From NCBI GenBank assembly GCA_020718525.1, contig DYRX01000134.1, positions 2,779 through 10,651 of the forward strand: DNA of 7,873 nt, given 5' to 3'. A model generated the notes under the pieces. That model worked only from the letters and a program-made list of their open reading frames with translations. It had not been told where the DNA came from and did not search any database. The stretch is from Victivallis vadensis (GTDB lineage: Bacteria; Verrucomicrobiota; Lentisphaeria; Victivallales; GWF2-50-93). Position 1 is the stretch's first letter. Every line of letters starts with the position of its first letter. Below, piece by piece: positions 1 through 6,640 of this stretch. The position numbers were made by a program, and so were the translations under genes.

Positions 1-16
1 TTGCGGGAGGGCAGGG

Positions 17-424
17 TCAGCCTTTGAGAAAAGCGCCTGCGCCAGAAAGGAGAAGCCGGTACGCCAAAAGCGCGCCCAGAACGTATGCCGGGGCGGCAAA
101 AAGAATCGAGCATACTCTTCCTGCCTCGATCCACATCTCGTCAATCTCCTCGTCCAATTCTATCCCGAAATTTTCCGGTCCCAAGTATATTGACGAATAG
201 ACTTCATATCCGAGCATGCAGAAGAACAGCATGGCATGAAGTGCCGTCAGATTTGCTAGAAGAAGCTCGGAATATGACGCGAATATGAACAGAAAGACGG
301 TGACCGCGAAGGCTAACTCATAGAGGACGATGGGCAATTTGCACTTCATGTAGAGCATGTAGCCCATGTTGGCTATGGAAAAGGTGAAAAAAATTAGAGA
401 GTAGGCAAGTATGTAGAACGGCAC
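17..424 (-). CDS. Small four-helix integral membrane protein, unknown function
   Basis: I do not recognise this protein. From the GTG at 424 it is 135 residues and largely hydrophobic. There are about four membrane segments (near residues 3-22, 31-51, 54-75 and 105-128). One acidic soluble loop lies between the third and fourth, with the run ELDEEIDEMW. It has no catalytic motif, cysteine pair or signal-peptide cleavage site that I can see. Start choice: an in-frame TTG at 430 is also possible, but the GGAG complementary to the ribosome (bases 435-438) lies only 4 bases from the TTG and 10 from the GTG, so I favour GTG. No in-frame ATG lies nearby. The gene is divergent from the long plus-strand operon, so it is not part of that unit. 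The long open frame and hydrophobic helix pattern make it likely real; the function is open. Confidence 0.7.
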   Translation of the reverse strand: MPFYILAYSLIFFTFSIANMGYMLYMKCKLPIVLYELAFAVTVFLFIFASYSELLLANLTALHAMLFFCMLGYEVYSSIYLGPENFGIELDEEIDEMWIEAGRVCSILFAAPAYVLGALLAYRLLLSGAGAFLKG

Positions 425-514
425 TGGCAAATAACTCCATTTGAAACCTTTGGATATTTCAGAACGGACGGAACAATAAGTCGCCTTAAATATCTTTTCA
501 AACGGAATTGCGAG

Positions 515-542
515 TTGAATTACGGCATCTTTCTGCTATCTT
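515..542 (+). promoter_or_regulatory. Candidate promoter of the six-gene operon
   Basis: TTGAAT at 515-520 and TATCTT at 537-542 are separated by 16 bases. TG precedes the -10 by one base (TGCTATCTT), giving an extended -10. Each hexamer matches the sigma70 consensus at four of six positions. Transcription would begin near 549, leaving a leader of about 58 bases before the ATG at 607. It is the best candidate in the divergent gap 431-606, in which I otherwise see no operator-like repeats. Confidence 0.4.
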
Positions 543-606
543 TTCGGACTCGCGGCGCTAATTGTCCGCTCGTGAACGGGTCGTTCAATAAAACAGGAGA
601 GTTTCA

Positions 607-1245
607 ATGAAAAAGAGCCTCATCGTTTTTTCCGCAATGGTCTTTTCTGTCCTTTCTTCTGCACAGGTGAAGGAGACTGCCCCGGTTCCCGGCAAACAGA
701 CTGCGCCTCCGCCTCCCGCCGCCCCGACCGTGAAGCCGGCCATTCCCGCGAACAAGCCACAGCAGGCTCCGCCCAAGATGATATTCCCGAAAAGAACAGT
801 CGAACTTGTAGATTTGGAAGATGGCGTAAAAGAGGAAATTCAGGACATCAAGGAGAACATCAAGGATTTGCGTACAGATTTGAGAGAGGCGGAAAGCGAT
901 GAAGAAAAGGAAGACCTTAAATACGAGATCGAGCTTATTGACATCAGAATGAATGCCGCAAAAGAGAAAGCCGCGTTCATTTCAGAGCTCCTCTCCTTCA
1001 AAAAATCTCTTGACGGAACCCCGAAGGAAGAACTGCAGAAGATTGACGAGGAGATTGCCGAAAATGCTGAGTTCCACATGGACATGACCGATGAGATCAC
1101 TGAAATCAAGACCCAGCAGAACGACCTTTTGAGGGAAATTGCGCGTGTACGCAAGGAGGCGATTGAGAAAAAGGGCGCCGGCCAAAAAGCCGATCCGGCT
1201 CCAGTCAAAGAAGACGCTCAAAAAGATCCGGCGGCGGAAAAATAG
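607..1245 (+). CDS. Secreted proline-rich coiled-coil protein
   Basis: This 212-residue protein has a signal peptide at residues 1-19: basic MKKS, a hydrophobic core, and cleavage after SSA. A Pro/Ala-rich stretch (about 24-57) follows, resembling a flexible periplasmic linker. A strongly charged helical region (about 66-186) is rich in Glu, Lys and Leu with heptad-like spacing, as in a coiled coil. The tail is Lys/Ala/Pro-rich. Nothing resembles an enzyme site. The start is well supported: AGGAGA at 595-600 lies 6 bases before the ATG. It is the first gene of the run and ends one base before pyrK begins, so the two are very probably co-transcribed and perhaps translationally coupled. A periplasmic or envelope-spanning structural role is inferred from composition only. 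I cannot name a family; low-complexity coiled coils match many unrelated proteins. Confidence 0.85.
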   Translation: MKKSLIVFSAMVFSVLSSAQVKETAPVPGKQTAPPPPAAPTVKPAIPANKPQQAPPKMIFPKRTVELVDLEDGVKEEIQDIKENIKDLRTDLREAESDEEKEDLKYEIELIDIRMNAAKEKAAFISELLSFKKSLDGTPKEELQKIDEEIAENAEFHMDMTDEITEIKTQQNDLLREIARVRKEAIEKKGAGQKADPAPVKEDAQKDPAAEK

Positions 1246-1246
1246 C

Positions 1247-2035
1247 ATGATCGAAGAAGGGAAAATCAAATCCAATAAAAGTTTCAAGGGAGACTACTAC
1301 AGGCTCGATCTGCTAGCGCCAATGATTGCCGCGCTTGCCAAGCAGGGACAGTTCGTGCATCTCGCAATAAGCGGACTCAGAGACAGGATTCTGCGCCGCC
1401 CATTCTCCATATTCGACGCGGATGGAGAAACCATATCCATCATCTTCAAGCGTGTCGGACAGGGCACTGAAGCTATGGCAAGCCTTACACCTGGACAGCT
1501 CTGCTCGCTCATGGGTCCCCTCGGCAAGCCCTTCTCTCCAGGGGACAAAGACAAAATTCCGATCATAATTGCAGGCGGCTATGGTTCTGCGGCAACCCAC
1601 ATCCTTGCTAAAAGATCCCCGCGTCCTGGAATCATTTTCATGGGAGCAAAGACGGCTTCGGATCTGATCTTGACGGATGAATACGAAAAACTGGGATTCA
1701 AAGTCTTCATTTCCACCGACGACGGAAGTCTCGGACGCAAGGGATTCGTGACCGAAAATCTTGCCGACTATTTGGATTCGCGCGAAACAGAATTGTCCGG
1801 CGCAAGCATCTTCTCATGCGGTCCGATTCCAATGCTCAAAACTTTGTCGAAAATTCTAAAAGACAGGGGAATGAAGGCGCAGATCAGCCTCGACCAGCAC
1901 ATGTGCTGTGGAATCGGCGCGTGTTTCGCGTGCGTCCACAGGATAAGGGATGATAAATCTGAGAGCGGCTGGCGCTATGCGCGTATCTGCACGGAGGGGC
2001 CAGTTTTCAGCTCGGACGATGTAATATTTGACTGA
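1247..2035 (+). CDS. pyrK: Dihydroorotate dehydrogenase B, electron-transfer subunit PyrK
   Basis: PyrK carries electrons from PyrD (FMN) through a 2Fe-2S cluster and FAD to NAD+ in pyrimidine synthesis; it works as a PyrD2-PyrK2 complex in the cytoplasm. The 262 residues match the family length. An N-terminal ferredoxin-reductase-like barrel holds the FAD-binding RRPFSI (50-55), followed by GQGTEAM (71-77) and GPLGKPF (90-96). A nucleotide-binding half has GGYG (110-113) and CGP (191-193). The cluster ligands are C221, C226, C229 and C248, with an extra C220 beside the first. The frame stays open upstream to 1139, but that extension is Lys/Arg-rich and overlaps the previous gene, so I take ATG 1247, where the family-like sequence MIEEGKI begins. 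No strong ribosome-binding site is visible; coupling to the gene ending one base earlier may compensate. Tandem stops TGA TAA close it. pyrD follows. Confidence 0.95.
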   Translation: MIEEGKIKSNKSFKGDYYRLDLLAPMIAALAKQGQFVHLAISGLRDRILRRPFSIFDADGETISIIFKRVGQGTEAMASLTPGQLCSLMGPLGKPFSPGDKDKIPIIIAGGYGSAATHILAKRSPRPGIIFMGAKTASDLILTDEYEKLGFKVFISTDDGSLGRKGFVTENLADYLDSRETELSGASIFSCGPIPMLKTLSKILKDRGMKAQISLDQHMCCGIGACFACVHRIRDDKSESGWRYARICTEGPVFSSDDVIFD

Positions 2036-2044
2036 TAAACAAGA

Positions 2045-2977
2045 ATGCGAGATCAGATGGCAAACCTTGAAACCAACTTGGGCGTTCTCAAGCTGAAAAA
2101 TCCGCTCATGACTGCATCCGGCACCTTCGGATACGGCGCTGAATATGCGGAGTTCGTCCATCTCGACTCAATCGGCGCGGTCGTCGTCAAAGGTATTTCT
2201 CCGTTTCCCTGGGAGGGCAATCCACCGCCTAGAACGGCTGAAGTCACAAGCGGATTGCTCAACTCCATAGGTCTCCAAAATCCGGGCGTTGAGAAATTCA
2301 TTTCCGGAAAGGACTATCTGCCTGCGCTCGTTGCCAGGAAGGCGACTGTAATCGTAAATATCTGGGGCAGAAACATCTCCGACTACATCGAGGTCGCAAA
2401 GCGCCTCGACGAGCACAGGGACAAGATCGCGGCTTTGGAGCTTAACATCTCCTGTCCGAACATCAAGGAGGGCGGAATCGCATTTGGCACGAATCTCAAA
2501 GCGACGGAGGATCTCGTATCGGCAGTCAGAAAAAGCGTGAAAATGCCGATAATAACCAAGTTGAGTCCGAATGTCGCCGATATCAGGCCCTTCGCAAAAT
2601 GCGCCGAGGACTCCGGCTCGGACATGATTTCCCTTATCAACACCGTTCTCGGGATGTCCATTGACATTGAGAGCAGGCGTCCCAGGCTGGCAAGGGTGAC
2701 TGGCGGGCTCAGCGGTCCTGCAATCAAGCCGATCGCGCTCAGGATGGTCTATGAGGCGGCATCCGCCGTGAATATCCCCATTATTGGCATGGGAGGCATT
2801 TCTTCCGCCGAAGACGCGATCGAATTTTTTCTGGCCGGCGCCGACGCAGTGGCGGTCGGGACTGCGATATTCGCGGATCCGACACTGCCGGCAAAAATCA
2901 TATCCGGGATCAGCGCCTATCTCGACAGGCACTCCATCTCTTCAGTTGCGGAAATAGTGGGGGCAATGAAAAAATGA
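2045..2977 (+). CDS. pyrD: Dihydroorotate dehydrogenase class 1B, catalytic subunit PyrD
   Basis: PyrD oxidises dihydroorotate to orotate on FMN, the fourth step of UMP synthesis. This is a complete TIM-barrel of 310 residues. Visible family motifs are NPLMTASGTFGYG (19-31), VVVKG (47-51), the substrate-binding NSIGLQNPG (73-81), NISCPN (134-139) with catalytic base Cys137, TKLSPN (171-176), GGLSGPAIKP (220-229), GMGGI (248-252) and GTA (272-274) for the FMN phosphate. A Cys base plus an adjacent pyrK places it in class 1B, which uses NAD+ rather than fumarate or quinone. A second ATG at 2057 would begin the protein at MANLETN, which aligns as well with family N-termini; neither start has a strong ribosome-binding site, so the first four residues are uncertain. 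It lies 9 bases after pyrK, and its stop overlaps the next start in ATGA. Confidence 0.96.
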   Translation: MRDQMANLETNLGVLKLKNPLMTASGTFGYGAEYAEFVHLDSIGAVVVKGISPFPWEGNPPPRTAEVTSGLLNSIGLQNPGVEKFISGKDYLPALVARKATVIVNIWGRNISDYIEVAKRLDEHRDKIAALELNISCPNIKEGGIAFGTNLKATEDLVSAVRKSVKMPIITKLSPNVADIRPFAKCAEDSGSDMISLINTVLGMSIDIESRRPRLARVTGGLSGPAIKPIALRMVYEAASAVNIPIIGMGGISSAEDAIEFFLAGADAVAVGTAIFADPTLPAKIISGISAYLDRHSISSVAEIVGAMKK

Positions 2978-4080
2978 AATTTGTGTTTCTCGCAGACAAT
3001 CTCAAATTTTCAGGCGGAAGAAAAACGTTTCTAGAGCTTGCAGCGCATCTCAAGGAAGGCGGACACGAGACGCGACTGCTGGTCTTGAATCCAAAAGGAG
3101 AGCTTGCCGACGTTTTCCCCAGCTTCGAAGCCGTTGCCGACATGTCTCCTGCCAGGATTCCTGGATGCGACTACATCGTCGCCACAACCCCGGCGGAGGT
3201 CAAAAGCGGATTCCTCTCAGGCAAGGCTTCGAAAAAAATCGTCCATTTCTGCCAGGGATTCGAAATAGAAGATCTCGAGAACAGAATTTCCGGAAAAGTC
3301 ACCCCCCCCCGATATCAGGGCAATGGAATTCTGAAAAAACTGACTCTCGCAAGAAAAAAAATAGAATGGCGCAGGAAAATCGCCGAACTGGACAAAATCT
3401 ACGAGCTTGACACCCAGTTGATCGTCATTTCCCCGCATCTGAAGGAGGTTGTGGAAAAAAGATATGGGAAAAGCGCGGAGCTCTGCAGATATGGCGTCAA
3501 GCAGAACTTCTTTTATCCTGGCAAGCCTGGCGACAGGATCTTTTCCAATGATAATCCTTGCAGGATCATAAATGTCGGACCAATAAATGTCACATTCAAG
3601 GGCATTCCGGACACCATTGAAGCTGTGCGACGCCTCAAAAAGGAAAAGATTCCAGTTCATTTCATCCGCGTGTCGCCGGATCCGCGGACCGGCGAAGACT
3701 CGGATCTCAATGCCGTGGACGAATATCACAGCGGATTGAGCCCTTCGGCGCTTGGTGATCTAATGCGCTCGTCCGACATCTATATATCCAACTCGCTTGA
3801 AGGGGAAGGATTCGGACTTCCAGCGATGGAGGCAATGAGCTCGGGCCTGCTATGCATCCTCAGCTCCATTTCCAGCTACCTCGCATTCGATGCAGAGCAC
3901 GACTACGCTCTTTTCGTTCCAGAAAGAGATCCTGGAGCAACCGCGGACGCGATCAGAAAAATTTTATCAATGGATCCTTCCGCCCGAAATGCGCTTAGGA
4001 AAAGGGCGGCAGCAGTTTCAGAAAAATATTCCTTCGCAAGCACCATGCGACAAATGGAAAAAATAATAACTTCGAAATGA
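2974..4080 (+). CDS. GT-B fold glycosyltransferase, GT4-like
   Basis: This 368-residue soluble enzyme likely transfers a sugar from an activated nucleotide donor to an envelope glycan or lipid; the acceptor cannot be read from sequence. The N-terminal Rossmann-like half begins MKFVFLADNLKFSGG, with the Gly-rich loop typical of GT4 (a GGxxxF/V pattern). The C-terminal half has VGPINVTFKG (201-210), resembling the phosphate-binding loop, and LEGEGFGLPAMEAM (275-288). There E278 and E286 form the EX7E motif of retaining GT-B enzymes. The start overlaps the pyrD stop by four bases (ATGA), with GGGGG at 2959-2963 as a possible ribosome-binding site, so translation is probably coupled. The next gene is a membrane glycosyltransferase, which supports a shared glycan pathway. 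An uninterrupted C9 tract and an A8 tract lie within the frame. Donor and product are unknown. Confidence 0.9.
   Translation: MKFVFLADNLKFSGGRKTFLELAAHLKEGGHETRLLVLNPKGELADVFPSFEAVADMSPARIPGCDYIVATTPAEVKSGFLSGKASKKIVHFCQGFEIEDLENRISGKVTPPRYQGNGILKKLTLARKKIEWRRKIAELDKIYELDTQLIVISPHLKEVVEKRYGKSAELCRYGVKQNFFYPGKPGDRIFSNDNPCRIINVGPINVTFKGIPDTIEAVRRLKKEKIPVHFIRVSPDPRTGEDSDLNAVDEYHSGLSPSALGDLMRSSDIYISNSLEGEGFGLPAMEAMSSGLLCILSSISSYLAFDAEHDYALFVPERDPGATADAIRKILSMDPSARNALRKRAAAVSEKYSFASTMRQMEKIITSK
3302..3310 (+). repeat. C9 homopolymer inside the glycosyltransferase gene
   Basis: Nine consecutive C bases encode the Thr-Pro-Pro region at residues 110-112 of the GT4-like enzyme. A gain or loss of one base would shift the frame and truncate the protein after about a third of its length. 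An A8 run follows at 3354-3361. The tract is intact and in frame here. Confidence 0.9.
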
Positions 4081-4101
4081 TGCGAACTGCAGAGCAATCC
4101 A

Positions 4102-5754
4102 ATGTCCTGGCTTGAAACCGCAATTGACCGGATCATATTCGGAGAACGCCGACACGAACTGCGCCCCTTCCCGTATTTTTCCATTCTTGCCGTTCTTCTC
4201 CTCGTAATATTCCCTCTGGGGTATGCGGCTTTTACAGGACACATCTGGGAGGATTTCTTCATAACTTACAAATTCAGCGAGAATCTTGCTCAAGGAAAAG
4301 GGCTCGTTTTTGGCAATGATCTCAGAGTGCATGGATTCACATCGCCGATTGGAACTCTTCTGCCAGCCATCTCGCATCTTGCATCCGCATCTTCCAGCTA
4401 TGAACCGGCTATCTGGATATATCGCACGGCATTCTGCATTCCTGCATATGTGCTGGCTTGCATCTGCCTTCTGCGCATAGTCTCGCTTTCGCCTCAATCA
4501 GACAAATTGTCAGTAATTCTGGCATTCGCACTTTTTCTATTCGAGGGAAAATCCCTGATTTTTTCAGTGAACGGAATGGAGACATCTTTCATGCTTCTTG
4601 CCATCTCCTTGTGCTTTTACTCCGTCTGCAATTTCAAAAGCAGTTCTTCGTTCCTGATCGGATTTTCCTGGTCGCTCCTAATGTGGACCAGACCAGATGG
4701 ATTCATATTCATAGGAGCAGTCTTGCTTGGCTTTGTCCTTTGCAATCTGACAGATTTCCGTCCTCCATTTATAAGAAAAATCGTTGCTTCTTCTGCCATT
4801 TGCGCCGTGCTTTACCTCCCTTGGACTCTCTGGACCTGGCATTATTATGGAAGTCCGATCCCGCACACAATCGCCGCAAAAGGGCTGAATCTGCAAAATC
4901 AAAATTTGATTGACACAATTCTCTCAACTCTTTCAAAACTGCCATATTGCCTCTCATGGACATTCGCCCCTCCATATCCACATTTCGGCGGCTGGCCGGG
5001 ACCGCTGATTTTTTCCTGCGGAATCATCGGCGGAATCTGCGCATTTCTATGGATTCTTCTCGACTTGGGTAAAACTTCAAGAAGCGCTTCGCTCGCATTT
5101 CTTTTTTCAGCATTCTATATCGCGTTCATGCGCTTTCCATACCCTTGGTATTTTCCACCGCTGGCACTGCTTGGCATCATTGCAATATGCTCGGGAAAAA
5201 CAGGGGACGCCATCACACGCTTTTTTGGCATCCGGTCGCCGCTTCTTTCCCATTGCATTCCTCTTGCGGCTTTTCTTTTATCTCTCTTCATCCTGCCCAA
5301 TATTGTCCGCCAGATTTATTATCAGCAGAAAATAGTCGAAAACGGCAATAGAATGGAAATTGGAAAATGGCTGAAAAGCAATATGAAAAGCGATGAAAGC
5401 CTCTATTTGGAATGTCTTGGATATATTGGATATTTCTCCGGTTCATCGCATGTTTTCGACTATCCGGGGCTCGCCTCCCCGCGCGTGGTGCAGATAAGAG
5501 CCGCAGGGGCGGACAATTTCGCGGATGTCGCAGAAAAGCTTATGCCCGACTGGATCGTGGCGCGTCCCCAGGAGCTTGATCAGCTTGCGGGAAAAAAGAA
5601 GATAAACGACCATTATCGGATTAAACATGTCTTCGATGCGGGCAGAAATTTGGAGTCAATGCCGGAAATTTATGGGAAGCCATACCTGCTCTATGATTCC
5701 AAATTTTCAATTCTGAAAAAAGAGAAGGACTCCCCAAATGACAAGCCGGATTGA
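4102..5754 (+). CDS. GT-C multi-pass membrane glycosyltransferase
   Basis: GT-C enzymes move a sugar from a polyprenyl-phosphate donor to an acceptor on the outer face of the inner membrane. This 550-residue protein has about 10-11 hydrophobic segments (first at 26-45, last at about 383-403) and a soluble C-terminal domain of about 145 residues. Family signatures in order are WEDFFITYKFSENLAQGKGL (49-68), where D51 is the expected catalytic/metal-site acid in the first external loop; GFTSPI (78-83); NGMETSFM (157-164); RPDGF (197-201); YGSPIPHTIAAK (249-260); PWYFPPLALL (348-357); and ECLGYIGYFSG plus DYPGLASPRV in the external domain. This arrangement matches the large uncharacterised GT-C group related to GT39/ArnT and mycobacterial arabinofuranosyltransferases. 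Only a weak ribosome-binding site precedes the ATG, 21 bases after the GT4 gene. Its end overlaps the next gene by 17 bases. Donor and acceptor are unknown. Confidence 0.85.
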   Translation: MSWLETAIDRIIFGERRHELRPFPYFSILAVLLLVIFPLGYAAFTGHIWEDFFITYKFSENLAQGKGLVFGNDLRVHGFTSPIGTLLPAISHLASASSSYEPAIWIYRTAFCIPAYVLACICLLRIVSLSPQSDKLSVILAFALFLFEGKSLIFSVNGMETSFMLLAISLCFYSVCNFKSSSSFLIGFSWSLLMWTRPDGFIFIGAVLLGFVLCNLTDFRPPFIRKIVASSAICAVLYLPWTLWTWHYYGSPIPHTIAAKGLNLQNQNLIDTILSTLSKLPYCLSWTFAPPYPHFGGWPGPLIFSCGIIGGICAFLWILLDLGKTSRSASLAFLFSAFYIAFMRFPYPWYFPPLALLGIIAICSGKTGDAITRFFGIRSPLLSHCIPLAAFLLSLFILPNIVRQIYYQQKIVENGNRMEIGKWLKSNMKSDESLYLECLGYIGYFSGSSHVFDYPGLASPRVVQIRAAGADNFADVAEKLMPDWIVARPQELDQLAGKKKINDHYRIKHVFDAGRNLESMPEIYGKPYLLYDSKFSILKKEKDSPNDKPD

Positions 5755-6415
5755 TCAGATTTCAAACAAGGTATTCCGCGTGGAGCAGTTGAATCCCGAC
5801 GTTCCGGACAGATATATACTTTCCAGGCTGAAATTCAGCCGCAGTTCGACTGTCCTCGATAAAAAAGATGCTGAATTCTACAGAAAATGCGTGAATAGAG
5901 CAAAGAGTCTATGCTTGTCAAGAGGTGCATATGCCATATTTCCGATAAGCCAGACAAGCCAGTCTGCCGTCTCATTCGGGAAAAATGAGAAAATTGAAAG
6001 CTCCAGCATCGCAAAATTTCTTAATGCTTATTCCCATATTGTTCTTATGGCGACCTGCTCCGGCTCCCAGATCATTTCAGAAATTGAATCCACCATCAAG
6101 GCGGAGGAAGGCGCAAAGGCACTGATAATGGACTCGGCGGCATCCGAGATCGTTGACATCGCAATGGACGAGCTTGGTGAAATCGCGAGAAAGGCACTTC
6201 TGTCGTGCGGACTCTTCATGGGAAAGCGCCGCTTCAGCCCCGGCTACGGGGATCTGGGCCTTGACCAGCAAATCCTCTTCCACCGGCTACTCGAGCTAGA
6301 CAAGATTGGAATCTCCGTCTCGCAGTCCTTTCAGCTCATACCCGAAAAATCTGTAACAGCCATTGCCGGCGCATCCGCCTCGCAAATCCAGACTGAGACC
6401 GATCTAGGACAGTAA
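5738..6415 (+). CDS. Stand-alone methionine synthase (MetH) reactivation-domain protein
   Basis: In E. coli the C-terminal domain of MetH binds S-adenosylmethionine and remethylates inactive cob(II)alamin. This 225-residue protein appears to be that domain alone, like the small Thermotoga maritima homologue TM0269. The key motif RFSPGYGD (165-172) matches the R-x-x-x-G-Y signature of AdoMet binding. It is followed by GLDQQILFHRLLELDKIGISV, split over residues 174-194, and SFQLIPEKSVTAIAG (197-211), the usual family ending. SHIVLMATCSGS (99-110) and ALIMDSAASEIVD (128-140) fit the middle of the fold. The start has a strong ribosome-binding site: AAGGA at 5725-5729, 8 bases before the ATG, inside the end of the GT-C gene. 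It presumably serves a MetH lacking this domain, encoded elsewhere. No methyltransferase or B12-binding domain is visible here. A corrinoid protein other than MetH is a possible alternative partner. Confidence 0.88.
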   Translation: MTSRIDQISNKVFRVEQLNPDVPDRYILSRLKFSRSSTVLDKKDAEFYRKCVNRAKSLCLSRGAYAIFPISQTSQSAVSFGKNEKIESSSIAKFLNAYSHIVLMATCSGSQIISEIESTIKAEEGAKALIMDSAASEIVDIAMDELGEIARKALLSCGLFMGKRRFSPGYGDLGLDQQILFHRLLELDKIGISVSQSFQLIPEKSVTAIAGASASQIQTETDLGQ

Positions 6416-6419
6416 CAGC

Positions 6420-6448
6420 TTGTAGACAGACCTCAGTTTTGCTATGGC
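6420..6448 (+). promoter_or_regulatory. Possible promoter of the structured RNA
   Basis: TTGTAG at 6420-6425 and TATGGC at 6443-6448 are 17 bases apart, with an extended -10 (TGCTATGGC). The hexamers are individually weak. Transcription would start near 6455, immediately at the first base of the outer RNA stem (6456), and the TGCTAT core is the same as in the candidate promoter at 537. Read-through from the operon is an equally possible source of this RNA. Confidence 0.3.
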
Positions 6449-6455
6449 TTCCTAT

Positions 6456-6640
6456 GCTTGAAAACAGATTTGACTGTAAACCGCAAGAAAGTCAGCCAGT
6501 GAGACCCTCAGATGTCTGAACCTCCGTGATTTTCCGCTGGCACTTTTCCGCCTTTTTTAAGGCGGGCGGTTACCTGCAGACATCCGAGACTCACTGAAAA
6601 TGCAATTGCAGATTTAATTGCTGGATTTTCTGCTTCAAGC
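6456..6640 (+). ncRNA. Candidate structured RNA with four-way junction, unidentified family
   Basis: About 185 bases fold consistently by hand. The closing stem P1 pairs 6456-6462 with 6634-6640 (7 bp) and 6465-6468 with 6629-6632 (4 bp). P2 is a short hairpin, 6471-6475 with 6490-6494. P3 is long: 6497-6503 with 6590-6596 (7 bp), 6507-6509 with 6586-6588 (3 bp), and 6511-6518 with 6577-6584 (8 bp). Inside P3 are AACC/GGTT (6519-6522 with 6568-6571) and an apical 7-bp hairpin (6548-6554 with 6559-6565) with a TTTT loop. P4 pairs 6597-6601 with 6625-6629 and 6602-6607 with 6616-6621 around a three-base bulge. P4 and P1 compete for one base, 6629. The helices are otherwise nested and together close a four-way junction. 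It could be a riboswitch or leader of the downstream gene, or a free RNA of 6S-like size. I recognise no conserved family motif. Confidence 0.6.

Noticed and set aside
840..1208. 122-residue minus-strand frame opposite the coiled-coil gene
   Set aside because: Ser/Phe-rich shadow of Glu/Lys-rich codons; no ribosome-binding site or domain.
1139..1246. Upstream extension of PyrK by 36 residues
   Set aside because: The added residues are a Lys/Arg-rich translation of the coiled-coil gene in another frame, and family homology begins at ATG 1247.
2168..2932. 254-residue open frame on the minus strand opposite pyrD
   Set aside because: It lies entirely antisense to a gene with clear catalytic motifs, has an implausible His/Arg/Cys-rich composition, and is explained by codon bias of the real gene.
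4458..4913. 151-residue plus-strand frame inside the GT-C gene
   Set aside because: Out-of-frame shadow of a gene with recognisable GT-C motifs; composition not protein-like.
6471..6506. Resemblance to parts of a cobalamin riboswitch (GACTGTAA and GTCAGCCAG...GAGACC strings) next to a B12-related gene
   Set aside because: The AGGGAA, GGTG and GCCACTG elements are missing, the spacing and order are wrong, and the B12-related gene lies upstream, not downstream.
6548..6565. GC-rich hairpin with six T bases as intrinsic terminator of the operon
   Set aside because: The T bases are in the loop and the start of the stem, not after the stem; the hairpin also sits at the tip of P3.
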